A model generated the notes under the pieces. The model was given only the letters and a program-made list of their open reading frames with translations, made no database searches and was not told the DNA's origin. From positions 1,462,759 through 1,526,758 of the forward strand of contig RPFO01000082.1 in the NCBI GenBank assembly GCA_009746045.1: a stretch of 64,000 nucleotides of DNA, in the 5' to 3' direction. Positions 22,690-33,784 of this stretch are shown piece by piece; position 1 is the first letter of the stretch, and the number at the start of each line of letters is the position of its first letter. The stretch comes from Mesostigma viride. Lineage: Eukaryota > Streptophyta > Mesostigmatophyceae > Mesostigmatales > Mesostigmataceae. Both the position numbers and the translations under genes were made by a program.

Positions 22690-23180
22690 TAATATAGAAA
22701 TTCTCAACTACTCTACTCAGCAAAGCGCCCCTTCCTCCTGGGGTGGGTGGGCTTGCCCACAGGGGCTTGCGTAGGGCTTGCGTAGGCCTGGACAATGGTC
22801 TGCCACCTCTCCTTTTTCTAGCTGCATAGCAGTCGATCCAAGCAAGAGAGAGGGAGGAAATGCGGTGTTCAAACTGGGCTGGGACCACGTACTAGGTCGG
22901 CCAGCAACTGAGTTGTATAGTTCATGGAAGGTTTAGTACCAATCTTTCTGGGAATGTCCTTAATTGGGGCCAGGCCAAGTCAGGATATGCCGCCCCGGCT
23001 GGCCAAGCCGTGCTGGGGGCCGTCCAGACCGAGGGCGGTGTCTACCTGACTGGTGCGAGCAAGATGTCCTACGAATGCTATCCGGCCTACGCTGCCTAAT
23101 CTCAGTCCGTAATGCGAGGCATACCCTTATATACAAAGACATTGCTCTAACGACTTATGTGTGGAACTGAAACCCTACGT
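22690..23180 (-). mobile_element. LINE ORF2 3' end fragment (copy 1)
   Basis: On the minus strand it encodes remnants of LDDLVVPAQFEHRI and a proline/lysine-rich C-terminus. It matches 24,030-24,225, 45,420-45,905, 40,570-40,770 and 51,185-51,310. The match to 45,420-45,905 runs the whole length, so both are pieces of the same non-LTR family. Frames are broken. Confidence 0.7.
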
Positions 23181-23249
23181 TCCTAGGACAGCTGTCGGAG
23201 CATCCTGTAATTACCGGGCGGCCAACGTGTCCGTGAGCGTCCATGCCTC

Positions 23250-23303
23250 GCGGCGCCATAGGGATCTCCCGATTTCTGGCCTGCGCTGGTTGTCTCCTTG
23301 ATA
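23250..23303 (+). mobile_element. 5'-truncated Penelope-like element 3' end
   Basis: CCCGATTTCTGGCCTGCGCT and then GGTTGTCTCCTTGATA match the end of the 3' region behind the intact Penelope-like ORF (45,215-45,249). Only about 50 bp remain. Confidence 0.65.
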
Positions 23304-23329
23304 GGTTCACGAGCACCGTACGAGGACCA

Positions 23330-23770
23330 GGACCTTGAAGAGCACTGACTTGCAGTCCTCGCCCAGGTCCTTTTCAAGAGTGCCAGTAGGGGTTGAGCGA
23401 ACGGAGCCTGGCCCAGGCCAGGCCGATGCGGGTGTCCACATCGTCGATCGGCGGTGTCGGGGAGCATGCTCCCCAGCAGTTTGAAGCGGTCGCGGTTGCA
23501 GCGAAACCTCCCTGAGTCCCGTGTAGCAGCCGTGGCTTCGGCGCGGGCAACTGGTAGCCCCAATCACCATCGCCTCGCTTTTGACACTAATCTCCAACCC
23601 CACCGCCCGCGCGCCCCCAAGCCCAGACAGTCCAGCCAGGTCTGAATGTGCTCGGGGCGCCCGATGCATGAGGGTGGTATCATCCGCATAAATCAGGCCG
23701 GTCGGACAGGCGGTAACCAGGGCCATGTACCGCCACCGTACGTGTTCGCGATCGTTGAGGATGTCCATGC
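23330..23770 (-). pseudogene. LINE reverse transcriptase fragment with YADD box
   Basis: Minus-strand translation contains GLIYADDTTLM followed by GLEISVKSEAMVIG, the catalytic motif C region and next block of L1-like non-LTR reverse transcriptases. Upstream RT motifs are missing and the frame is disrupted after about 60 codons. It probably belongs with the pieces on either side. Confidence 0.8.
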
Positions 23771-24029
23771 AAGCCAGGCTCGAACCCGGCCCTTAATTTG
23801 AAAAGAGCGGTAAAGCGCGCACGTGCCTGGCACATGACGTGATCCACGACAATAATTCGAACAGATATGGGGACACTTAGTATGCATTAAATTAAAATTA
23901 AATTAAATTATAACATGCCTCCATTGTGAGATCATGGAGCACATATTCCGTGATGGATGGTGGAGTGGAGGGAGCCGCGCGTAATCGGAACTAACCTAAC
24001 TCTAATCTATCTAGTCTACAAAAATCCTA

Positions 24030-24420
24030 ACTACACTACTCATCAAAACGCCTCCTCCTCGATCTTGGGGGGAGGTGGCTTGCCCACAGGGTCGGGCGTG
24101 TGAGCCTTGACAATCTTCTGCCACCGCGTCTTGTTCTGCATGGCAGTCCAAAGAAGGGAGAGAGAGTGGATGTGGTATTCAAACTGGGCTGGGACCACTA
24201 GGTCGTCCAGCAACATCTACGACCACAACGGAAACCCATCTGAGACTCACCCAGGTGTTGGTCCAGCGCAGCGCGGAGCCTGTGCAGCATCACGCGCATG
24301 AAGACCTTCAGCGCGGCGCTCTGGAGGCAGAGACCCCGGTAGTTAACGGGGTCAGCAGCAGAGCCCTTCTTGTACAGCATGACGGGGATGGCCGTCTGCC
24401 ACTCAGCAGGCGGAGGCTCA
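24030..24420 (-). pseudogene. LINE ORF2 with internal deletion: RT N-terminal part joined to C-terminus
   Basis: Minus-strand 24,380-24,230 encodes YKKGSAADPVNYRG, then LKVFMRVMLHRLR and QMGFR, the first RT blocks. Near 24,225 it jumps to LLDDLVVPAQFEYHIHSL and a C-terminal HTPDPVGKPPPPK tail. The catalytic core is deleted. Confidence 0.8.
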
Positions 24421-24471
24421 TGGCGTCAAGGCGTAGCATGTGTGCCCATGAATGTATCATATTAGTATGCA

Positions 24472-24602
24472 TGCATGTGTGCCTATGATGTGCCACACAC
24501 CAGATGATGCCTGGCTTTATTTAGTTATTTTGTGCCCATGCAGGGAGTTACTCTCTGCTGAGAAGCCATGCATGCCCTAGCTCCCTAAGCTCGTCTGGAT
24601 TT
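24472..24602 (+). repeat. R1 retroposon, 5' part only
   Basis: GTGTGCCTATGATGTGCCAC onwards matches the 5' part of the R1 copies at 32,400-32,770 (minus) and 62,660-62,780. The match stops near 24,600. Confidence 0.7.
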
Positions 24603-24694
24603 GTACTAGAACACGCAATTTGTAGTTCATTTTGAAAAGTTGTATTTTATTGAATTTAAAGTTTCCACTTAAGTCTCTGAGGAAGGGGAAGTTC

Positions 24695-24900
24695 ATAGGA
24701 CCCGTGACACCGTGACATCGTGACACCGTGACACCGTGACACCTCAAAATGCATATAAACACACATCTTTGCAGGTATGCAGTGATTATTAATGGGGATG
24801 ATGTATTCAATGGGTCATTGCAAGTTTTACCTATGCTTCTGACACCGTGACACCGTGACACCGTGACACCGTGACACCGTGACACCGTGACACCGCAAAT
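24695..24900. repeat. GTGACACC 8-bp repeats, two blocks
   Basis: Blocks at about 24,704-24,742 and 24,839-24,895, separated by unique sequence. The same unit, as GGTGTCAC, builds the larger array at 30,790-31,550 and flanks the hairpin at 25,800. Confidence 0.9.
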
Positions 24901-25176
24901 ACCACGTATACACCTTCATAATAATCCTAGTAGAGACATTCATTTCTCCATACATCTCGGTCATCTCACCATATATCGTCTCATGTTGATGTATTCTTGT
25001 TGTGCGTGTAGGTACCTTGCCGGGTCATGACAAGTTCAGCCATTCCTCGTTTATGCGGTCCAACGTCGCTTCAATAGGGCATGTGATTAATATCTGGTAA
25101 CAACTTATATATGTTGGCACGCCATGCGTCCAGGAATAGCTGTCTCACTTAATATGCATGCAAGCAACCATCAAAA

Positions 25177-25581
25177 TCACTTTGTCATGAAATCACTTGC
25201 CGGGATTTCAGTTTCTCCCTGGCCGGCCTGAAAAAGCTGGTTCTTTATAAACTCTTTCCGATCCGCAGGCTTCTTAGACCACATGTCGGTCCTCATCGTC
25301 CTGAGCTCCTCGAAATGCACGCTTCTCAAACAATGGCGGCCACAACCACAGTCCCAGTCCCTGCAAAGTGCCGCAGCCAAGGACGAATCCTGGGTGCATT
25401 TCGCCAACACGGCGGCTGCAGATAACCGGACCCCGCGCCTCGCCATCATATTGAACACGACGACGCCCAGGAGTAATAGCAAGAAGAACATTCCCAAAAC
25501 CTGCCAACCCAGCGCCCCCGCACTGGGCTCCATGAAAACGCCGGGTCTCGCCATGGCTATGTCAACTGGGCAATGTTGCAA
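25177..25581 (-). CDS. Unknown 134-codon ORF with one membrane segment and a CxCGxxC motif
   Basis: Not a recognised family. A hydrophobic stretch (VLGMFFLLLLLGVVVFNM) is followed by basic residues, and the C-terminal half has DCGCGRHCL, a conserved-looking W and RKEFI. From memory, a C-x-C-G-x2-C block followed by an R-rich helix resembles the N-terminal part of uncharacterised transposon proteins in algae and invertebrates, but I cannot confirm this. A second ATG in frame would shorten it by nine residues. It could be one exon of a larger gene. The GTGACACC-rich hairpin lies upstream. Confidence 0.4.
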   Translation of the reverse strand: MQHCPVDIAMARPGVFMEPSAGALGWQVLGMFFLLLLLGVVVFNMMARRGVRLSAAAVLAKCTQDSSLAAALCRDWDCGCGRHCLRSVHFEELRTMRTDMWSKKPADRKEFIKNQLFQAGQGETEIPASDFMTK

Positions 25582-25799
25582 ACATCATTTGTCCCCCCCC
25601 TCCCCATCTATTTCTACGTTGGCAGATGGCAAACGTAGATCCCCACGCCATGTGTGGGGGGGAATAAAACATGGCAGACCGGGATGTCACGCCAGCCCGG
25701 TCTGCCCGAGTTGTTTAGCCCATGTTACCTCATTTGGCAGCGATCACCATCGCTGCCGCTCTCGTGAATTCGGGGTGAAAGCGCACGGTGTCACGGTGT

Positions 25800-26084
25800 C
25801 TCAACATGTTTGTAGTTGGTTTGTAGTTGGTGTCTCGGTGTCTCAGAAACTCGTGGTCCGCATTGAGTGGGTGTCACGGTGTCACGACATCTGATTGGCC
25901 CGGTTCAGATTCGTTTTTTTTTTAATTTTTTTTTAATTCGTTTTTTTTTTTTTTTAATTTGGGGCGAATCTGAACCGGGCCAATCAGATGTCGTGACACC
26001 GTGACACCCACTCAATGCGGACCACGAGTTTCTGAGACACCGAGACACCAACTACAAACCAACTACAAACATGTTGAGACATGG
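25800..26084. repeat. Long near-perfect inverted repeat (foldback)
   Basis: Arms of about 113 bp (25,800-25,912 and 25,968-26,080, starting TCTCAACATGTTTG and ending with its complement) enclose a spacer of T-runs and TTTAAT. Inside the arms are GTGTCACGGTGTCACG units. No target duplication is clear. It is probably a foldback or MITE-like element. Confidence 0.9.
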
Positions 26085-26579
26085 GTGTCACAACCGATGT
26101 CACAAGGTGTGCAGCAGGTATTTCCTTTCAATCCCCGAGGAAATTATCAACCATTCATCGGCCATTCTGGTCAGGATAGCTAAGAATGGCTAGCGAATAA
26201 AAAGGCAGTATCGAGGCTGGAAATTTTAGTGTATGCTCCTAGGGTCATATATTACTTGCCGTTATTTTTTTTCGCCACAAATTCTGCGGAGTCCTTCCAT
26301 TTTGGCGTCATTCACAGGTGGGTGCCTGTTTTGTCGCCGATTTTCTCTCGACCCCACCTACCTGCAGCAAAAAATTTTCCCGATGAAAGTCGCCCTAACA
26401 TCTGGTTTTTGACACTAACCGACGCAGTTTTTAGTTTTTAAGGCCTTGACCGAAGCACTTTTTTCATTACCGGCTCAGTTTGCTTTAACCGAGCTGGCGC
26501 GATTTTTAATCCAATTTCTAGGCTGGGCCAGGCGTCGCAGACCCGTAATCCGTTTTTAAGTGCTTTTGTGCCCGATATC

Positions 26580-26998
26580 GTGTCTTTTGCAGGCGTTCTT
26601 GGCATCAAAGACGCCGTGGCGTCAGGGGCTAAAACGGACCTCCGCACGTTCGTTAACTGCGGCGAGCATGTCAATGCCGCCAGCAATTTTTGCTGCCGCG
26701 TCTGTGAAACGATTGCGATGCAAGACCGTTGTCGACGTGACGGAGTGGTATGTGCACATTCAGGTGCGAATTTCTTCGCTGTTGAAACCCCGGCCGGTAG
26801 CAGACAAGTATTTCACCGTATCCCCTTTCCCCGAGTCTCTCTTTTCCGTCATGTTTTCATCTTACGGAAAGCGCGTATAAAGCATCAGTGAGCGACAGTA
26901 TGATGGCGAGCCGTTTGCTCGCATCAGGGCTGTGCGGCTTATTCTAGAGAGAAGCGACATCAAGCAGATTTTGCAGCCGGATGTGAGGGAGGGGCCCT
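26580..26998 (+). other. Exon-like coding stretches of unknown gene
   Basis: After an acceptor-like TCTTTTGCAG there is an open frame containing VVDVTEWYVHIQV and VADKYFTVSPFPESL, ending at TAA near 26,880. After another CAG (26,897), YDGEPFARIRAVRLIL and ERSDIKQILQPDV run to a TGA near 27,022. The composition looks coding, but no homologue is recognised and the minus strand is also partly open. These may be exons of one gene or fossils. Confidence 0.25.
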
Positions 26999-27034
26999 GC
27001 TGGGGTGGGAATAAACTGCTGTGAGTGACCGATC

Positions 27035-27988
27035 CACTCCCTTCCTCCCTCCCTCCCTCCCTCCCTCCCTCCCTCCTCCCTCCCTCCCTCCCTCCCTCCC
27101 TCCTCCCTCCCTCCCTCCTCCCCCTCCCTCCCTCCCTCCCTCCCTCCCTCCCTCCCTCCCTCCCTCCCTCCCTCCCTCCTCCCTCCCTCCCTCCCTCCCT
27201 CCCTCCCTCCCTCCTCCCTCCCTCCCTCCCTCCCTCCCTCCTCCCTCCCTCCTCCCTCCCTCCTCCCTCCCTCCCTCCCTCCCTCCTCCCTCCCTCCCTC
27301 CCTCCCTCCCTCCCTCCCTCCCTCCCTCCCTCCCTCCCTCCCTCCCTCCCTCCCTCCCTCCCTCCCTCCCTCCCTCCTCCCTCCCTCCCTCCCTCCTCCC
27401 TCCTCCCTCCCTCCCTCCTCCTCCCTCCCTCCCTCCCTCCTCCCTCCCTCCCTCCCTCCCTCCCTCCCTCCCTCCCTCCCTCCCTCCCTCCCTTCCTCCC
27501 TCGTGAACTCACTCGTGGACTCACTCACTCGTGGACTCACTCCCTCACCCACCCACCCACCCACCCACCCACCCCCACCCACCCACCCACCCACCCACCC
27601 ACCCACCCACCCACCCACCCACCCACCCACCCACCCACCCACCCACCCACCCACCCACCCACCCACCCACCCACCACCCACCCACCACCCACCCACCCAC
27701 CCACCCACCCACCCACCCACCCACCCACCCACCCACCCACCCACCCACCCTCCCTCCCACCCACCCACCCACCCACCCACCCACCCACCCACCCCACCCA
27801 CCACCCACCCACCCCCACCCACCCACCCACCCACCCACCCACCACCCACCCACCCACCCACCCACCCACCCACCCACCCACCCACCCACCCACCCACCCA
27901 CCCACCCACCCACCCCCACCCACCCACCCACCACCCACCCACCCACCACCCACCCACCCACCCACCCACCCACCCACCCACCCACTCA

Positions 27989-28032
<44 letters not shown>

Positions 28033-28127
28033 CTCACGCACGCACGCACTCACTCACTCACTCACTCACTCACTCACTCACTCACTCACTCACTCACTCA
28101 CTCACTCACTCACTCACTCACTCACTT
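27035..28127. repeat. Compound microsatellite: CCCT, then CACC, CACG and CACT blocks
   Basis: About 460 bp of (CCCT)n with CCT slips, a short GTGAACTCACTCGTGGACTC bridge, about 440 bp of (CACC)n, about 50 bp of (CACG)n and about 85 bp of (CACT)n. Long open frames on both strands are repeat artefacts. Confidence 0.97.
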
Positions 28128-28305
28128 AGTAACTTGCACATGCACCACATGCGCAAGGAGGACACCAAGAGCTTCACCAACCACCGTCGAAAGCTTGGCT
28201 GTGATGCCAAGGGCAAGGGTGTGGGGGTGTCCATGTTGACACAGTGCATGAAGGCTGACAAGGTCAGGCAGAGATTGTGCAGGGAGGTGCCACTACCTCC
28301 TAGCT
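28128..28305 (+). other. Exon-like stretch after the compound microsatellite
   Basis: Plus-strand reading includes HMRKEDTKSFTNHRRKLG and LTQCMKADKVRQRLCRE before a stop at 28,305. Lysine- and arginine-rich and coding-like; no family recognised. Possibly the next exon of the gene suggested at 26,580, with the microsatellite as its intron. Confidence 0.25.
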
Positions 28306-28599
28306 AGCGATACCGAGATGAGGGCGCGCAAACGCATCAGCGCCATGCCGCGTGTTGAGTAATTTGCAACTACATTACTTGGCATGCTGTGGGTGCACGT
28401 GTAAAATGACCTTTCTAGCCATGCATGCGACAGCTGCCAATATTATGTTCAGCAAGCTCCTCCCTATAATAGAAATTGCGTGAGCATCCACATGGCCACA
28501 TGTGCATATTGTCAGCTGTGTCTATATCAATGAACTTTTATGTATGTCTCCTGGACGGGTTGTCTTACATCACTCGTGAATGGTTTCCATGTTTTAGTG

Positions 28600-29215
28600 A
28601 GTCATCTTATTTGAGTTGACCAGATTGTCTCCTTGATATTCCACACTGGCAGTTTCGCATCCATGGGTAAGAATTTGTAATGGAAACTGGCAGGTATGGC
28701 ATTGATAGCTCTACCAAATAGAACATGATCGGCCTGAATTTTTGTGGAATGTCTAAAATCATGATGGCTAAGATGCATGCAAGTTTCCAGCCTCAACAGA
28801 GCACATCTTGTACGGAAACTGCACTGAAATGTGATGAAAAATACGAAAAACGTGCATTTTTGGTAACATTTGTGAGCAAACTGACATCAAATACCCTCTG
28901 ATGGTTCTGAATTTTTGTGGAATGTCTAAAATAATGATGGCAAAGATGCATGCAAGTTTCCAGCCTGAACTGAGCACATCTTGTATGGAAACTGCCATGG
29001 AATGTGATGAAAAATACGAAAAACGTGCATTTTTGGTAACATTTGTGAGCAAACTGACATCAAATACCCTATGATGGACCTGAATTTTTGTGGGATGTCT
29101 AGAATAATGATGTTTAAGATGCCTACAAGTTTCCAGCCTCAACCGAGCACAGCTTGTATGGAAACTGCAATGAAATGTGATGAAAAATACAAAAAACGCA
29201 CATTTTTGCTAGCAT
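28600..29215. repeat. 173-bp satellite, about 3.5 copies
   Basis: GAATTTTTGTGG(A/G)ATGTC recurs at 28,736, 28,909 and 29,082, an exact 173-bp period. Copies share strings such as GAAAAATACGAAAAACG and GAGCAAACTGACATCAAATA. AT-rich, unlike the GC-richer surroundings. Confidence 0.92.
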
Positions 29216-29535
29216 TTGGTGGCATTTTGTTACCAAATGCGGTTGGATGACCATCAGATCTTGTGTACAGTCATTAGTCATGAGTATCAACTTACTTGCA
29301 AACAGCCAGGTCAAGAACTCTTTATTTGCATATTAGAATGTATTTGTTTATATTAAAATCTGGAAAACTGCTAAAAATAGAAATGCCAAAAATAGGTCAG
29401 CTGAGGTCCGGTAAGTCCGGAAAGTTGCAATCCTTCTACTGGTGTCCTGAACATGCTACCTACCAAGATCTAGCATGTTTCGACAATATTTGCATCGTAC
29501 AGGAGTTATAAGGCTGTTTTTTGGCACTTTCAGAC

Positions 29536-30275
29536 CGTTGTGTGCGGAGCATGACGATGGAACGGGCGTAGCACGGCCAACGGGGGAGGAGACTGAGAGC
29601 GCAGTTGATGCGGGGACACCCGTAGGTGATGAAGGGCGGGGGAATAAGAAATCGCACGTGTACGTCAAGGTTAAGGCCCTGACCGAGAGGGTCAATGCTT
29701 TGGAGAACCAACGAAGAATGCCATCCACCCCAGCAAGTGCTGCACCCAGCTCCAGCACTGGCGTTGGCACGGAGCTTCGCCGGCCCGCTGCGCCTGCCGC
29801 GTTGGGGCAACGCGAAAGCTTCAGCGCGGCCCATGGCCAAGTGACAGGACTGCAACCAGCACACCGTCAACAAGAGCCACGCGCGCGCGCAGTCGCAATG
29901 GATGGGCCGAGGCAGCTGGATCGGGAGGGGGAACCGTACGGCGAGCACGGTGTGTACGCGCCGTACGACCAAGGAATGCATGCCCAGCCTACTGCCGCTG
30001 GCAGGCAAGCGGCCAATGCTTATGTATACCATGCCGGCATGTACGATCCACAGCCTGGCGAAGGGTCGGCAGCTGATACACATCAGCCTTGAGGTCGCGG
30101 CACATTGCAACAAACCACCTACGTTGAGAACCCTGAGCCCGTGCAGCATTACAATGACGGCACTTACCGTTATGCCGCAGCCCCCCCTCTAAGGAGATCT
30201 CCAAGGAAGACAAAGCCGAGGCCCCAAATCCCCAAGGCCGCCGGGGAGCAAGACTGGCAACATGGTGATGAGTGA
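29536..30275 (+). pseudogene. Unknown coding-like frame with one in-frame TGA
   Basis: After an acceptor-like CACTTTCAG the frame runs about 185 codons to TGA at 30,090, then another 60 codons in the same frame (including VENPEPVQHYNDGTYRYAAA and RRSPRKTKPRPQIP) to a stop near 30,274. A different frame then gives RKRPPYSQDVDESGQHDYYG near 30,410-30,475. A short coiled-coil-like block (VKVKALTERVNALENQ) is followed by a low-complexity Ala/Pro/Gln region. No family recognised; the single stop and frame shift suggest decay. Confidence 0.35.
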
Positions 30276-30789
30276 TGAGGGAGGAGGTTATGCAGCCAGG
30301 GATTCTCATTTCATGGGTCATAGTCATTTTGATGAGCAAGGGACGTGGGCCTACAACGCCCACGTCCGGCCGGCCCCACAACCAGGCACATGCCCAGGCT
30401 CCACCGCGGAAAAGGCCACCCTACTCGCAAGATGTAGACGAGTCGGGGCAACACGATTATTATGGTTCATATTAGATTGGGCATGTATGGTTTTGATACG
30501 GCATTTGCTTGGCACCAGATTCTGCATTAAAGAAAGCTGTATGCAAATCATTGTCAGGTAAGTTTAAGCTAATTTATACATTATTTTATCTTGCATTTGA
30601 TATTAAAGAGGCAGAGAGACACAGTTGGCAGATGCAAGTTTGCTAGGCCATGTAATAGGGATTATTGGTCATCCATCATATTCATAAATTTTCTTTTATT
30701 TATACATGGTTGCATAATACATTAATGTTGCGTTAATACTTTGTGGCACTAAACAACAAAATCATGAAATGCTAGTGCTATCGTGTCAT

Positions 30790-31555
30790 ATTGTCACTAT
30801 CATGCTGTCACGGTGTCACAATGTCACGATGTCACGGTGTCACAATGTCACCTCATGTTAATCAGTGCTTCTGGGCAATGTAATATCATTGTTGCAACCC
30901 CATGGGCGCCACATTACCTTGTGACACCATACAAAATCGTAAAATACTAGCGTTATGGTGCCATCGTGTCACGGTGTCACGGTGTCACGGTGTCACGGTG
31001 TCACGGTGTCACGGTGTCACGGTGTCACGGTGTCACGGTGTCACAATGTCACCTCATGTTAATCAGTGCTTCTGGGCAATGTAATATCATTGTTGCAACC
31101 CCATGGGCGCCACATTACCTTGTGACACCATACAAAATCGTAAAATACTAGCGTTATGGTGCCATCGTGTCACGGTGTACATTCACGGTGTCACGGTGTC
31201 ACGGTGTCACGGTGTCACGGTGTCACGGTGTCACAATGTCACCTCATGTTAATCAGTGCTTCTGGGCAATGTAATATCATTGTTGCAACCCCATGGGCGC
31301 CACATTACCTTGTGACACCATACAAAATCGTAAAATACTAGCGTTATGGTGCCATCGTGTCACGGTGTCACGGTGTCACGGTGTCACAATGTCACCTCAT
31401 GTTAATCAGTGCTTCTGGGCAATGTAATATCATTGTTGCAACCCCATGGGCGCCACATTACCTTGTGACACCATACAAAATCGTAAAATACTAGCGTTAT
31501 GGTGTCACGGTGTCACGGTGTCACGGTGTCACGGTGTCACGGTGTCACAACATGT
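30790..31555. repeat. Higher-order repeat: GGTGTCAC runs plus 125-bp core
   Basis: Four cores (CCTCATGTTAATCAGTGCTT at 30,851, 31,052, 31,242 and 31,395) are separated by 2 to about 9 units of GGTGTCAC. Period lengths are 201, 190 and 153 bp, differing mainly in unit number. One copy has a TACATTC interruption. Confidence 0.93.
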
Positions 31556-31639
31556 TGGGACAATAACCTACATGCTTTGGACTTACGAGAGGCCCTAAAT
31601 AACAAAGTTTGAAAAATCTCAATTTGTAGTAGTGTTCTA

Positions 31640-31874
31640 GTACAAATCCAGACGAGCTTAGGGGCTCGCCTTTGTATAGCCATACTGATCTTCCCCCCCG
31701 GCCTCAGTAGCTATGCCAGCCCCTTTCGGTAGGTGCTACTACGATAGTCATAATAGTGGTGTGCATGTGCACTTTCGGTCCACCCATGCAGCAGAGCAGG
31801 TGTAGTTTACACCCTACCCTTGCAGGAAGTAGCCCAGAGTGTATTAAAAGCCATATGCCCCTTGTCATGCAGGG
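31640..31874 (+). repeat. R1 retroposon copy, plus orientation
   Basis: Shares TTTGTATAGC...TGATCTTCCCCCC, GGTGTAGTTTACACCCTACC and TGCAGGAAGTAGCCCAGAGT with the minus copy at 32,400-32,770. It lacks the R1 3' end and runs straight into the GAAT array. Confidence 0.8.
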
Positions 31875-32399
31875 ATGAATGAATGAATGAATGAATGAAT
31901 GAATGAATGAATGAATGAATGAATGAATGAATGAATGAATGAATGAATGAATGAATGAATGAATGAATGAATGAATAAATGAATGAATGAATGAATGAAT
32001 GAATGAATGAATGAATGAATGAATGAATGAATGAATGAATGAATGAATGAATGAATGAATGAATGAATGAATGAATGAATGAATGAATGAATGAATGAAT
32101 GAATGAATGAATGAATGAATGAATGAATGAATGAATGAATGAATGAATGAATGAATGAATGAATGAATGAATGAATGAATGAATGAATGAATGAATGAAT
32201 GAATGAATGAATGAATGAATGAATGAATGAATGAATGAATGAATGAATGAATGAATGAATGAATGAATGAATGAATGAATGAATGAATGAATGAATGAAT
32301 GAATGAATGAATGAATGAATGAATGAATGAATGAATGAATGAATGAATGAATGAATGAATGAATGAATGAATGAATGAATGAATGAATGAATGAATGAA
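31875..32399. repeat. (GAAT)n array, about 131 units
   Basis: Near-perfect tetranucleotide array with one G-to-A change near 31,977. It directly abuts the 3' terminus of the minus-strand R1 copy, so it can be read as that copy's greatly expanded 3' tail. Confidence 0.97.
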
Positions 32400-32770
32400 G
32401 AACATAACTGGATCCGTTGGGAGTATATGGTAGCACAAATCCCTGAGATCGAAGGGGCCGCATGGCTTACACACTCTGGGCTACTTCCTGCAATGGTAGG
32501 GTGTAAACTACACCTGCTCTGGGTGCACAAAGTGCACCTAGCTGCAATCCTGCATGCACACCACAACAATTTGACTATCCTAGCACATATACCGAGAGGC
32601 GCTGGCATAGGGGGGAAGATCATCATGCGCCGCTATACGAAGGCGAGCTAGCTAGGGCATGGCTTCTCAGCAGAGACTAACTCCCTGCATGGGCAAAGCA
32701 TAACTAACTAAATAAAGCTAGCTAGGCATCATCTGGCGTGTGGCACATCATAGGCACACATACTGTCCAA
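32400..32770 (-). repeat. R1 retroposon copy, full-looking, minus orientation
   Basis: About 370 bp. Read on the minus strand it runs from TGTGTGCCTATGATGTGCCA to TACTCCCAACGG...TTATGTTC. It is the most complete copy of R1 here. It has no open frame of note and no obvious pol III boxes, so it may be a SINE or a LINE 3' UTR. Confidence 0.75.
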
Positions 32771-32939
32771 AAACCAAATGTCCTCATTTGAGGACATAGT
32801 CCTCGTTTGAGACGGGGGGGGTCAGGGGCGCGGTTTTGGCGCCAAATTTGGTCCTAGGGTCACTTGGTGGGTTTTGGCGCGAAACTGGGATAGGTACTGA
32901 GCGCGCCAAGCCCCTGGGGTCGACAGGGGTCGACCGTAC

Positions 32940-33784
32940 CTGGAAAACATGAGGCGACGAAAAGTACCTACAATAGCAAGAACATCGCAATGCAATCGAG
33001 TGTTTTGTCGAGGGGCGGCTATGGGGTCGTGCCAGTTCCGAGGCTTGCCTGAATGTTATAGGGAATTATTTTGCCCCGGACGAAGACAGCCCTTTAGATC
33101 GTCATCTAGTGATTTCGAAGATGCTATTCTTCACGTGCAGGTGCTTTGTATATGTCGAAATTTTGTTCATGAACGGATTTTGGCATGGTTGAAGAAAATC
33201 TGAGAGCTACGTAGATCGCATGATTATTAGGTCAGTTCGCAGTTCGGTTTTACAATTTCTTTTTCCGCCCAGGCGCTGCGGATATCGCGAGTATGGGTTA
33301 TGGTACGCTTCTGGGCTTATGGGTGACATGGGGAGAAGAGGGACCTGGGCAGTTGCATGCGTCAAAGAGTCTCTATTTTTTCGTCGTGATGTCGCAGTCG
33401 CGCCTGGCGAAAACCAGGGCGAGCGCGAGCCATATTTTTCTTTTGCCGCAAGGCTGGGTGCTTCCCACGCGTCACCGTCCTTTAATATATATTTCTTGAG
33501 CTGGCCCGCGCAGCTGGCGGCCTGGGCGCACGTCAAGAACAAGGTTCCGGCTGTCATTCTCAACCGCATCGTTCTAAGTAAGCGTGTTAAGCGGATTGTA
33601 ACCTATAACTCTCGCAGACGTGATCATTCCGGTTGCTTTCAATGCCCAACTTCGTGGTTTTGATTACGTTTATGTCCGGGGAATAACGGAAGTTTGCTGG
33701 GCAGTACTTTCTTTTCCCGTTGCGTCACTGAAAAGGTAAACGGCCTTGCGTTCTCAAAACAGCAGCAACTAGAAGTCGCTGTGC
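32940..33784. other. Stretch with unassigned open frames
   Basis: Plus-strand frames of 84 and 147 codons (32,949-33,203 and 33,220-33,663) and overlapping minus-strand frames are open. An acceptor-like TTCCGCCCAG precedes 33,270. Nothing matches a known family and no single frame is convincing. Confidence 0.2.

Noticed and set aside
29460-30149. 229-codon minus-strand frame
   Set aside because: Overlaps a plus-strand frame with better coding character (coiled-coil block and lysine/arginine-rich end); no motif on the minus strand.
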